Origin: Prevotella sp. UBA4339 | GTDB lineage: Bacteria > Bacteroidota > Bacteroidia > Bacteroidales > Bacteroidaceae | NCBI GenBank assembly: GCA_002393725.1 | Contig: DGTJ01000049.1 | Coordinates: 1 to 39,814, forward strand | DNA: 39,814 nucleotides | Reading direction: 5' to 3' | Shown here: positions 1 to 8,202 of the stretch, one piece after another | Layout of the letters: every line of letters begins with the position of its first letter | Numbering within the stretch: position 1 is the stretch's first letter | Notes under the pieces: model-generated | What the model was told of the DNA's origin: nothing | Database searches by the model: none | What the model saw: the letters and a program-made list of their open reading frames with translations, nothing else | Position numbers and translations under genes: made by a program

Positions 1-278
1 TGTCGCTGATGTTCCCCACCATCTACGGTATTGCCCTCGACGGGCTGGGCGACGATGCGAAATTTGGGGCTGCAGGGCTTATAATGGCAATCCTTGGCGG
101 GTCGGCACTGCCTCCGCTTCAGGCTATGATTATAGATGAGGGAACGGTGTTCGGGAGTTTCCCTGCTACTAACGCATCGTTTGTGCTCCCGCTGATCTGT
201 TTTGTCGTAGTGACTGTTTATGGAGCGAGGATACACTATGCAAGGGAAAGAGAACGAGAAGAGGTAAGAAGAAGTTAG
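1..278 (+). CDS. C-terminal end of an MFS sugar permease, FucP-like (partial)
   Basis: The reading frame is open from the window edge (frame starting at base 3) and stops at 278, so only the last ~91 residues are present. They contain an MFPTIYGIALDGLG segment, a small-residue helix with GGSALPPLQ, and a final hydrophobic helix followed by a charged Arg/Glu tail. The YPTIF-type motif followed by GLG and a GG..(F/L)PP loop is characteristic of the L-fucose/proton symporter FucP family of inner-membrane transporters. The frame ends 26 bases before an aldo/keto reductase, so the two are probably co-transcribed. By context the substrate would be a 6-deoxy or 6-hydroxy L-galacto sugar (L-fucose or L-galactose). 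This is an inference, since the substrate-binding half lies outside the window. Confidence 0.8.
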   Translation, partial: SLMFPTIYGIALDGLGDDAKFGAAGLIMAILGGSALPPLQAMIIDEGTVFGSFPATNASFVLPLICFVVVTVYGARIHYAREREREEVRRS

Positions 279-304
279 GAGTCGAATATTTATTATTGAG
301 AGAT

Positions 305-1255
305 ATGGTTTATAATGAAATCGGGAAAACAGGGATGAAGGTGTCGAACCTCAGCTTCGGGGCCTCATCATTAGGCGGAGTGTTCCATGGAGTCCGGGAG
401 GAAGAAGGCATACGTGCCGTGCATACGGCAATAGAGGGCGGAATCAACTTCATAGATGTGTCGCCCTACTATGGTCACCTTAAGGCTGAGATAGTGCTTG
501 GCAAGGCGCTGAAGGATATTCCACGCGAGAAATACTACCTCTCGACAAAGGTGGGACGGTATGGCAAGGATGGGGTAAACACTTGGGACTACAGCGGAAA
601 GCGCGCCACAGAAAGTGTCTATGAAAGTATGGAGCGCCTGAACGTCGACTATATCGACCTCATCAATGTTCACGATATCGAGTTTCAGGCAGGCATGGAT
701 GGAGGATTGCAGAAAGTGTGCGACGAGACCCTGCCGGCATTAGTAGAACTGAAGAAGAAAGGTGTGGTGGGGCACGTGGGAATCACCGACCTTCAGCCCG
801 AGAACCTGAAGTGGGTCGTCGAGCACTGCGAGGAGGGTACTGTGGAAAGTATACTCAACTTCTGTCACTATAGTCTCAACGACACCCTCTTGGCAGACTT
901 CGTAGGTTTCTTTGAGCAGCATGGCGTGGGAGTAATCAATGCCTCTCCGCTGTCTATGGGGCTACTGTCACAGAGAGGAGCACCCAGCTGGCATCCGGCA
1001 GGACGCGACCTGCGTGAAGCATGCAGGCGTGCCGCCATATACTGTCAGCAACAGGGCTACCCGATAGAGAAGCTTGCCATACAGTTCGCCACCAGCTTTA
1101 ATCCGCGTATTGCTACAACTCTATTCAGCAGTGCGAATCCAGACAACGTACTGAAGAATATCGACTACGTCAATGAGCCGATGGATGAGAATCTGGTAAC
1201 TGAGGTGCAGGAGATTATTGGTGATCAGATGTTCGTAAGATGGAAGAATTCATGA
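305..1255 (+). CDS. Aldo/keto reductase, probable L-galactose (L-fucose) 1-dehydrogenase
   Basis: A 316-residue cytoplasmic NAD(P)-dependent oxidoreductase of normal AKR length. The catalytic tetrad is visible: D51 and Y56 in IDVSPYYG, K82 in LSTKVGR and H123 in INVHD. The N-terminal GKTGMKVSNLSFGASSLGG stretch is typical of plant and bacterial L-galactose dehydrogenases and D-threo-aldose/L-fucose dehydrogenases. I start at the ATG at 305; the frame extends back only to a TTG at 296. It sits between a FucP-like permease and a zinc dehydrogenase on the same strand. In Bacteroides vulgatus an AKR oxidises L-galactose to L-galactono-1,5-lactone beside comparable partners, and I infer the same role here. 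Other aldoses of the same configuration are possible. Confidence 0.82.
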   Translation: MVYNEIGKTGMKVSNLSFGASSLGGVFHGVREEEGIRAVHTAIEGGINFIDVSPYYGHLKAEIVLGKALKDIPREKYYLSTKVGRYGKDGVNTWDYSGKRATESVYESMERLNVDYIDLINVHDIEFQAGMDGGLQKVCDETLPALVELKKKGVVGHVGITDLQPENLKWVVEHCEEGTVESILNFCHYSLNDTLLADFVGFFEQHGVGVINASPLSMGLLSQRGAPSWHPAGRDLREACRRAAIYCQQQGYPIEKLAIQFATSFNPRIATTLFSSANPDNVLKNIDYVNEPMDENLVTEVQEIIGDQMFVRWKNS

Positions 1256-1286
1256 GAGAAAAAGTGTCAGAAGAAGATAGAAGGAA

Positions 1287-2303
1287 ATGAAAGCAATTCA
1301 GATTAGTAAACCGTATGTGATGAATGTTATCGACATTGCCGAGCCAGTACTTGGCGATGACGAAGTATTGTTGAAGATGAAATATGTAGGATTCTGCGGA
1401 AGCGACCTTAACACCTATCGAGGGGGCAACCCGATGGTAAGGATGCCCGTCGTGCCAGGACATGAAGTAGGAGCCGAGGTTGTGAAGGTTGGCAAGAATG
1501 TTCCAGAGGGTCTGAAGCCAGGCATGACGGTGACGGTGAATCCTTATACCAACTGCGGGAAGTGCGCCTCGTGTCGTAACGGCAGGGTGAATGCCTGTCA
1601 GCACAACGAGACATTGGGAGTGCAGCGATGGGGAGCAATGTGCGAATATATCTCCCTGCCTTGGGAGAAAGTCATCCCTGCCGGACTGCTCACTCCACGC
1701 ACGTGTGCCTTGATAGAACCGATGAGCGTTGGTTTCCATGCTGTCAGCCGTGCGCAGGTGACCGACATAGACGTAGTGCTGGTCATCGGGTGCGGCATGG
1801 TTGGCATGGGTGCCGTTGTGCGCTCCGTTCAGCGTGGTGCCACCGTGGTGGCTGCGGATATCGACGATGAGAAACTATCCCTTGCAAGACAGATGGGCGC
1901 CAGCTACACTATCAACACTATGACGGAGGATGTTCATGCCCGTCTGCTGGAGATGACATCCGGTTTCGGTCCTGACGTCGTCATCGAGGCAGTGGGCAGC
2001 ACTCCAACCTATCAGATGGCTGTAGACGAGGTGGCGTTCACGGGTCGCGTCATCTGCATCGGCTATGCAAAGAGCGAAGTCTCATTTCAGACGAAGTACT
2101 TTGTACAGAAAGAGCTTGACATACGCGGTTCGCGCAATGCCCAGCCCAGTGACTTCCGTGCAGTAATCCATTATCTGGAGCGCGGCACCTGTCCTGTTGA
2201 CCGTCTCATCAGCAATGTTGTCACGCCAGAGAATGCAGAAGCAGCCATGAAGCAGTGGGATGAAAAACCAGGAAAGGTATTCCGCATACTGGTGGAGTTC
2301 TGA
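1287..2303 (+). CDS. Zinc-dependent medium-chain dehydrogenase, probable L-galactonate 5-dehydrogenase
   Basis: A 338-residue medium-chain alcohol dehydrogenase. Catalytic zinc ligands are C37 (VGFCGSD), H59-E60 (PGHEVG) and E144 (IEPMSVG). The structural zinc lobe has four cysteines at 90, 93, 96 and 104. The Rossmann motif is VIGCGMVGMGAV (~167-177). The start ATG is the first in frame and gives a standard N-terminus; the gene follows the reductase by 31 bases. The family includes sorbitol/threonine dehydrogenases and the L-galactonate 5-dehydrogenase LgoD of E. coli, and the equivalent B. vulgatus enzyme makes D-tagaturonate from L-galactonate. The linked transporter, reductase and lactonase make that the favoured role. 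Its 3' end lies 2 bases from the convergent GH97 stop codon. Confidence 0.8.
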   Translation: MKAIQISKPYVMNVIDIAEPVLGDDEVLLKMKYVGFCGSDLNTYRGGNPMVRMPVVPGHEVGAEVVKVGKNVPEGLKPGMTVTVNPYTNCGKCASCRNGRVNACQHNETLGVQRWGAMCEYISLPWEKVIPAGLLTPRTCALIEPMSVGFHAVSRAQVTDIDVVLVIGCGMVGMGAVVRSVQRGATVVAADIDDEKLSLARQMGASYTINTMTEDVHARLLEMTSGFGPDVVIEAVGSTPTYQMAVDEVAFTGRVICIGYAKSEVSFQTKYFVQKELDIRGSRNAQPSDFRAVIHYLERGTCPVDRLISNVVTPENAEAAMKQWDEKPGKVFRILVEF

Positions 2304-2305
2304 TC

Positions 2306-4165
2306 CTAATATCCTTGAACTTTGAGGACGAAGCCACCACGTGGCTGGCAAATGATTTCAGACGGGAGCGACTGAGGCGAAGAGATGTTCCATTCGCCTG
2401 GGTTTGTGTCAGAATCTGCAAATAGCTGAATCACACGGGGTGCAGCACCAGTATTCACATTCCCACTGTCAATGTGCCCTATCTCCAAGGTCTGCGCTTC
2501 ATCGCGGCCATTGATACCTGCGATATACCATGTAGCGCCACTGCGACGTGCCATCACGACGCTCTCGCCCGGATAGCCGCTCAGCAGGCGGGTCTCATCC
2601 CATACGGTAGGCAACTCGCCAAGGAACTGCTGAACTGATGACGGCTGGGCCAGATAGCTCTCAGGCTTGTCGGCAAGATGCTGAAGGGCACTCTCATAGA
2701 GCACTGTCAGCGCCAGTTCATGGGCACGTGTGGTTATGTGCGGATGTTGGGAATCACTGAAGGTACAGGGGGTATAGTCCATCGGACCGATCACATTACG
2801 GGTGAATGGCAGGGTGGCATTATGGCGGGCAGCCTTTGCAGTGAATGTAGGCACGTTATTATACCACTCTGCTCCATAGACTCCTTCAGTAGACATCAGG
2901 TTAGGGTATGTCCGCTGCCATCCGCGAGGAACTGTTGCCCCATGGAAATTCACCAGCAGATGATGCTTGGCTGCACTCTCGAGCAAATCTATACAGTAGT
3001 CCATATTAAGGAACGAATCGCCTGAGAAGAAGTCGATCTTAACTCCTGCCACCCCTATCTTCTCGCACCAAGCAAACTCCCTCTCACGATCCTCGGGCTG
3101 GTTTAGGCGGAACTTAGGTGTCGGAGCACCATCGATCCAGCCCACACTGGAGTTATACCATATCATCGGCTTAACGCCCTTCGAGACAGCATAGCCTACA
3201 GCATCCTCTATCGTCTTTCCATCTTTCATCGTATCCCACTCGGCATCGATGAGTACGTATGGCAGGTGCAACGCTACGGCCATATCTACATATTTACGGA
3301 TGATATTATAGTCGTTGGAACCGTGGTTATAAGCCCAGTATATCCACGATACCGCTCCAGGCTTTATCCACGAGGTGTCACTAAGTTTGGAAGGCTCTGC
3401 GACATCGGTGATGAGAGTAGACTGCACCACGTCTGCAAGACTGCCGATAATTATAGTACGCCAAGGACTGTGCCACTCTCCACTTACGTTGATATCACAC
3501 TCTGCAGGAGTAACCTTAAAGCACTCTGCCTCGCTGTAAAGACAAGAAGCACTCTGCCGTCTCTCGATATTCGCCTCTGAGATAAGAACAAAGACCCCAT
3601 TGGCAGGTTCGATGAGTGCAGGGTATCCCCAACGGGTGTTGAATCCTTCAGTAGAGACGGCACGCCGGTCAGCCCCGCGCTCCGGCCTTACTTTTGCAGT
3701 AGTCGAGAGTGGGAAGAATCCCTCGTAAGCATCATTCCATTGCATCATCCAGCGCTTAGTCCCCTCAGGGATGAGGTATGCAGTCCGTTCCTTTGGCAAT
3801 GGCTCATCACGAAGCGATGTCAACTCATAACGGAAGGCTATACCATCGTTATAGAGCCTCATCACCAGACGCTGGCCATTTGCTATATCCGCCCGATACT
3901 CATTTGCCTCATTAGAGCAATGAAGACGTTTGCCCGACAGCATCTGATAGTCGGCACTTATCCACTTTGATAGCCTAAGGACACCTGCATGAGAATTCGT
4001 ATACCCTACTGCAGGGATGTCAATCACCTTCTTGCCCTCATAAGCTACCACATAGCCATCGCCCTTACTGACAACGCTGATTTTCCCATTGGGCGACGTA
4101 GCCTGCTGGGCAAAGACTCCCACACAGACAGACATCGAGATCAGAATCTGCGACAGTCGCTTCAT
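2306..4165 (-). CDS. GH97 glycoside hydrolase, probably a retaining alpha-galactosidase
   Basis: 619 residues: signal peptide (cleavage near residue 19-20, VFAQQ), an N-terminal beta-sandwich, a TIM barrel and a C-terminal beta domain, the usual GH97 layout. GH97 splits into inverting alpha-glucosidases (SusB type), which use Glu bases, and retaining alpha-galactosidases, which use an Asp nucleophile. Here the barrel has GVKIDFF with D378 at the nucleophile position, and E433 in GAEW lies 55 residues later. As I recall, that is the spacing between the nucleophile Asp and acid/base Glu of the B. thetaiotaomicron alpha-galactosidase. It is last in the CE6-GH10-esterase-GH97 operon, 12 bases after the esterase. 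GH97 alpha-galactosidases occur in PULs for galactosylated cereal xylan. Family assignment is firm; specificity is inferred. Confidence 0.88.
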   Translation of the reverse strand: MKRLSQILISMSVCVGVFAQQATSPNGKISVVSKGDGYVVAYEGKKVIDIPAVGYTNSHAGVLRLSKWISADYQMLSGKRLHCSNEANEYRADIANGQRLVMRLYNDGIAFRYELTSLRDEPLPKERTAYLIPEGTKRWMMQWNDAYEGFFPLSTTAKVRPERGADRRAVSTEGFNTRWGYPALIEPANGVFVLISEANIERRQSASCLYSEAECFKVTPAECDINVSGEWHSPWRTIIIGSLADVVQSTLITDVAEPSKLSDTSWIKPGAVSWIYWAYNHGSNDYNIIRKYVDMAVALHLPYVLIDAEWDTMKDGKTIEDAVGYAVSKGVKPMIWYNSSVGWIDGAPTPKFRLNQPEDREREFAWCEKIGVAGVKIDFFSGDSFLNMDYCIDLLESAAKHHLLVNFHGATVPRGWQRTYPNLMSTEGVYGAEWYNNVPTFTAKAARHNATLPFTRNVIGPMDYTPCTFSDSQHPHITTRAHELALTVLYESALQHLADKPESYLAQPSSVQQFLGELPTVWDETRLLSGYPGESVVMARRSGATWYIAGINGRDEAQTLEIGHIDSGNVNTGAAPRVIQLFADSDTNPGEWNISSPQSLPSEIICQPRGGFVLKVQGY

Positions 4166-4177
4166 AACTTAATTCCT

Positions 4178-5995
4178 TTATTTGCCAAAGAGCTTATTCT
4201 TCTCTATAGTCCAATCCTTGCGCTTTAAGAGGTCACAGTCCTTGCCTTGGAACATCTTTGCTGCCTGTTTGTCGTTTTTCAGCTGCCAGTCAAGCCATGC
4301 GAGAGCTACCACAGTGAATTCACCTCCATGAGGCTCCCGATACGTTCCACCGTGACCGACAGGGAAGTTGACAGCACATGCAGGCACATGGGCGATGCGA
4401 TGGAAGTCGTCCATGCCGTTCTCGTATGCGATATCCTCCTTGCCACCCAGCATATACATAATAGGAGTATGTATCTCCTTCAGCTTCTCCTTCTGAGGCA
4501 TAGGCATGCCACCAACAGCCTGACCTGCATTCTGCTTATTAAACAGTCCGCTATTGCAGATCATAAGGGTCTTGATGCGAGGGTCGGCACAGTTGAAGAG
4601 CGTCTGCAGGCCTCCGCACGACATTCCTGCCACACAGATAGCCTTAGTATCTATCTTATTGAAATAAGGTGAGGCAGGATCGGAATTCTGGGCAATGATC
4701 CAGTCGATAGACTCTATCTGCTGCTCAGAACGCGACATCGGACCTTTGTACCACTCGTCGGTCATGGGGATATTTCCCGTTGCCAGCACGATATAGCCGT
4801 TGGAGGCAATCTCGTTGAGGAAGTTCATGTGCTCGAAAGGTGAATTGGCGCAGGCACCATTACCCCACACGAGTACTGGCAGAGGATTCTTCACATCAAA
4901 CTTTGAGAGATCCTGTGGTACGAAGACTGTATGCTCCGGCAGTGTCTTTTCCTCCTTCATAATTGCCTTAAAATCACCTGTGCCGCCATCCTCGATGATG
5001 CGTGACTTAGCTTTCTTATGACAGCCGTCGCCATTACAGCAAGCACCTTTCTGACGAACACAGTCAAGGAAATGCACCATCTTCTTCAGGTTCTCCTCTG
5101 TATACATCTGCTGACCGCCATGACCACCCTCGGCAGGGAATGTGGCCTCGGTCTTGACTCCCGCAGCCTTGAGCAGTTCGAAGAACTTCTTTCCCTGGCA
5201 GTTGGGTACCACATTGTCCTTGTCACCATGGAAGATGATGACAGGAGGATCGTTGGGGTCGATGTATTCCACGGCACTAAGGCTGCGATATTTATCAGGT
5301 TCTTGCGAGAGCTTGGACTTGAGCAGCACATCCTCTGGACTGTCAGCACCCATCGTCATGTGCTCGCCACAATCCATTGCCGTGAGGTCTACAGGACCTG
5401 ACCAGTCACAGGCGGCATCGACACCACTGCTCTCACCAAGATAATCTCCCACATTGCCTTCGAGATCTATATCCACCGTTCCGACCTTTGTCTGCTTCAG
5501 CCCACTTGTAGTTGCTGCAATAGAAGAGAGATGCCCACCTGAAGAGAATCCGGAGGTGGCGACAAACGAAGTGTCGAACTTATATTTCGCAGCCTCGCCA
5601 CGCACGAAACGTATCACGGCACGTATATCATGCAACTGAGCAGGCCACTGAGCATCCATGCTGCTACGATGATTAGGACATACCACAGCGTATCCTGCAT
5701 CCAACAGTGACTTTACGATAGTGCCGAGATCGGCCATCCCTTTACTGTTGTTGCTGAACCATGCACTTCCATAGATATGGATGACTACCGGATAGCTGGC
5801 AGCCTCCTTTTTGGGAAGATAGATGTCACAGGTGTGGTATGCCTTGCCGTCACCTGCATAGTTCACATCCTTCCACTGCTGACTTGTTGCCAGTTCTACT
5901 TTAGCCGCCTGGAAGCCGCCAAAGCCTCCTTGGGGCTGTGCCTGTGACAGCATGCAGCAGCACACGGCGCATACTACGGTTAAAATCTTCTTCAT
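4178..5995 (-). CDS. Secreted tandem esterase with two alpha/beta-hydrolase domains (acetylxylan/feruloyl type)
   Basis: 605 residues. A Cys-rich signal peptide (1-~19, ending SQAQ) has no proper lipobox. Domain 1 (~35-315) has an oxyanion HIYGSAW motif, nucleophile S151 in GFSSG, D260 in HGDKDNVVP and H292 in GGHGG. Domain 2 (~340-590) has S459 in GMSCG, D521 in GGKED and H548 in VGHGG. A short Cys-rich linker (ACCNGDGC) joins them. Both triads look complete, so both halves may be active. The start is the ATG at 5995; upstream in-frame codons fall inside the GH10 gene. It begins 7 bases after the xylanase stop, so the two are translated from one message. Multi-domain esterases of this kind in Bacteroidetes xylan loci remove acetyl or feruloyl groups. 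Which half does which cannot be read from the sequence. Confidence 0.82.
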   Translation of the reverse strand: MKKILTVVCAVCCCMLSQAQPQGGFGGFQAAKVELATSQQWKDVNYAGDGKAYHTCDIYLPKKEAASYPVVIHIYGSAWFSNNSKGMADLGTIVKSLLDAGYAVVCPNHRSSMDAQWPAQLHDIRAVIRFVRGEAAKYKFDTSFVATSGFSSGGHLSSIAATTSGLKQTKVGTVDIDLEGNVGDYLGESSGVDAACDWSGPVDLTAMDCGEHMTMGADSPEDVLLKSKLSQEPDKYRSLSAVEYIDPNDPPVIIFHGDKDNVVPNCQGKKFFELLKAAGVKTEATFPAEGGHGGQQMYTEENLKKMVHFLDCVRQKGACCNGDGCHKKAKSRIIEDGGTGDFKAIMKEEKTLPEHTVFVPQDLSKFDVKNPLPVLVWGNGACANSPFEHMNFLNEIASNGYIVLATGNIPMTDEWYKGPMSRSEQQIESIDWIIAQNSDPASPYFNKIDTKAICVAGMSCGGLQTLFNCADPRIKTLMICNSGLFNKQNAGQAVGGMPMPQKEKLKEIHTPIMYMLGGKEDIAYENGMDDFHRIAHVPACAVNFPVGHGGTYREPHGGEFTVVALAWLDWQLKNDKQAAKMFQGKDCDLLKRKDWTIEKNKLFGK

Positions 5996-6002
5996 ACGAT
6001 TA

Positions 6003-8189
6003 TTATTTAATGATATACTTTTTACCATTACGGATGACGATACCCTTATAGGCAGGACCGACCTTCTGTCCGGAGAGGTTGTGCGAGGCACCACTGTCAG
6101 AGCTGTCGCCCGTCAGACAGGTGATACCTGTAGAAGTGCAGATAAATTCAATCTTCTCGATATTGCATCTACCGCCAGTGACAGTAATACGCAGTTTCTG
6201 CTGACCTTCCTTGAGAGGATTTCGTATTATGCCCTTCTTGACCTGGTATGTATCCAGGCTACCAGTCTGAGGAACACTGACAGTACCCAATGACTTCTCA
6301 TTGCCGTCGCTCTCAATCATCAGCATGGTGAATCTGGAATCGGCTGCCTCTGATGACACTGTAGCCTCATAGGAATACTTACCTGCCTGTGCTACATTGA
6401 CGATATATTCCACCCACTCGCCGCTGGAGACACTGAAATCCTCGTACTTCAGCACACCAGGGAGTCCTTCTACAGGCACAGTCTTAACGGTAATGTTCTT
6501 GATGCAGAAACCACCCTTGTCGACAAGCAGTGTGAGCACATGGCGACCAGCCTTCATGGGTTCTTTCATTGAGCAGTGCACAGTACGGAACTCAGTGGAA
6601 CTGCCGGTATTCGGCACCTCTGTGATATCGGTAAGGAAGTTTATATTGTCAAACGTATATTCTGCCAGATGGAACAGCCCGCCCTCTTTCGTTGAGGCCA
6701 CCTCGACATCAATCGAATACAGCCCGTCTTCCTTCACGTCGACAGTGTATTCCATCCAAGCCCCGTCCTTGGTCGTCGTCGTTGTGAATTTGTCGCGTGA
6801 CACATTATTATAAGTGACACCAGGAAGCCCCTTGTCAAATTCATCGGCACTGATTGTACCAGGCAGTTCGGGCACTGTCGCATTGTATGGCTCACGCTTG
6901 GTTCCACGGGCCACTTGGAATTGCGACCGGCGCTCGTAGGTTGTACCGTCGGTGGTGGTCACTATGGCCTTAAGGGTCTTCTTGCCAACCTTACTTGCAG
7001 CATATTCCGCATAATACGGAGCTTCCGTCATCGTGGCTATCAAGTCATCCCCCACGTAGAGGTCAACCTTCTCGATGGTCTTGGTAGCCATCCTTGCACG
7101 TACCATGATAGGAAGCACATCGCCCACAGCGACCTTCAGCGATGCCGGACGGATATAGACAGAAGCCTCTTTCTTGGTGCCAGGGAAGGGACCAACGGCA
7201 TTCTTGGCTGCATCACTGGCCATATAATCCCTTATCCAAGTCATGGCAGGACGCTCCTTACCGGCTCTGTAAAGACCTGAGTTAGTGACCCATGTAGCTC
7301 CAAGGACATGCCCCCAGAGGGTGACACCGGCACAGTAGGGGGCTTCCCACATCAGCGGCAGGATCTTCTGGTACTGAGCCTTCTGCTGAGCATCGTCAGC
7401 CTTGTCGATATCCAACTCTGTGATGAACATAGGCATATTCAGGGCATCCTGCTGCTTCTTAAGCACGCTGCTCAGCTCACTGGCACTGATGTCGCCCAGC
7501 TCGTGCGACTGGTTGCCGTAGGCATCAATGGGGGCACCGGCATCGCGCAATGCCTGAACCAGACTGATATATTCATCGACATTCCAACGGATAGAGTTAT
7601 AGTCATTATAGATGAGGATTGCATCCGGCCAGCGCTCATAAGCCATCTCGAAGGCCTTGATCAGCCAGTCATAGCCTGTCTTGCCGCCTCCGCCGAGTGT
7701 CTCCTTCATCATGGGATTACCTGGCTGATGGGGATTTCCATTTTTGTCAGTAACGGCCTCGTTCACCACATCGATCATGGGCAGAGTCTCATACTGAGCC
7801 TTGGCATGGTCGAACCAGTTAGTCATAGCTGCAAACCTCTCTTTCGGTGCCAGGCTTTCAAGCCAATTAGGATACTGCGCACCCCATATCAAAGCATGGA
7901 ACTTATATGTGAAGCCGTGCTGCCTGGCATAGTTGAAAGCCCTGTCGGCACCACTCCAGTTGAAGGTGCCGCGATTTCCTTCGACAGAAGACCACTTCGA
8001 TTCATTCTCGCAGGTTATCTGGTTCCAAAGCTTGTAGTACGAAGGCACACCGCCACCTGCCTCGACATTTCCCCTGGTAGTGATGTTACCCAAGAACTTA
8101 TTAGGATTTGAACTTATCTGCGCATTGGAAACTACAGAGCACATCAACAGCCCACATGCCAGACATCCTAACTTACTAAAATATTTCAT
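6003..8189 (-). CDS. GH10 endo-1,4-beta-xylanase with C-terminal carbohydrate-binding domains and secretion tail
   Basis: 728 residues: signal peptide (~1-23), GH10 barrel (~30-325), an Ig-like linker (~335-430), two beta-sandwich domains resembling CBM6 (~435-690) and a C-terminal tail. Active-site landmarks are intact: ITCENESKW, FHALIW with H98, acid/base E144 in VVNEA, QSH at 227-229, nucleophile E258 in FITELD, and TLWG. It should cut the xylan backbone outside the inner membrane. The start is the ATG at 8189; the frame extends 30 codons further but that would overlap the upstream CE6 gene. It follows CE6 by 13 bases and precedes the esterase by 7. The tail ends GKKYIIK, as in two other secreted proteins here, and resembles a type IX secretion C-terminal signal. 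Activity on xylan is well supported by family and context. Confidence 0.92.
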   Translation of the reverse strand: MKYFSKLGCLACGLLMCSVVSNAQISSNPNKFLGNITTRGNVEAGGGVPSYYKLWNQITCENESKWSSVEGNRGTFNWSGADRAFNYARQHGFTYKFHALIWGAQYPNWLESLAPKERFAAMTNWFDHAKAQYETLPMIDVVNEAVTDKNGNPHQPGNPMMKETLGGGGKTGYDWLIKAFEMAYERWPDAILIYNDYNSIRWNVDEYISLVQALRDAGAPIDAYGNQSHELGDISASELSSVLKKQQDALNMPMFITELDIDKADDAQQKAQYQKILPLMWEAPYCAGVTLWGHVLGATWVTNSGLYRAGKERPAMTWIRDYMASDAAKNAVGPFPGTKKEASVYIRPASLKVAVGDVLPIMVRARMATKTIEKVDLYVGDDLIATMTEAPYYAEYAASKVGKKTLKAIVTTTDGTTYERRSQFQVARGTKREPYNATVPELPGTISADEFDKGLPGVTYNNVSRDKFTTTTTKDGAWMEYTVDVKEDGLYSIDVEVASTKEGGLFHLAEYTFDNINFLTDITEVPNTGSSTEFRTVHCSMKEPMKAGRHVLTLLVDKGGFCIKNITVKTVPVEGLPGVLKYEDFSVSSGEWVEYIVNVAQAGKYSYEATVSSEAADSRFTMLMIESDGNEKSLGTVSVPQTGSLDTYQVKKGIIRNPLKEGQQKLRITVTGGRCNIEKIEFICTSTGITCLTGDSSDSGASHNLSGQKVGPAYKGIVIRNGKKYIIK

Positions 8190-8202
8190 TGTATTCTCTT
8201 TT

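Noticed and set aside
5940..5995. Lipoprotein signal in the two-domain esterase
   Set aside because: The signal peptide has several Cys residues but none preceded by a proper L-(A/S)-(G/A/S) lipobox; ordinary cleavage at SQA-Q fits better.
7308..8111. 267-codon open frame opposite the GH10 catalytic domain
   Set aside because: All GH10 active-site motifs are encoded on the minus strand over this interval.
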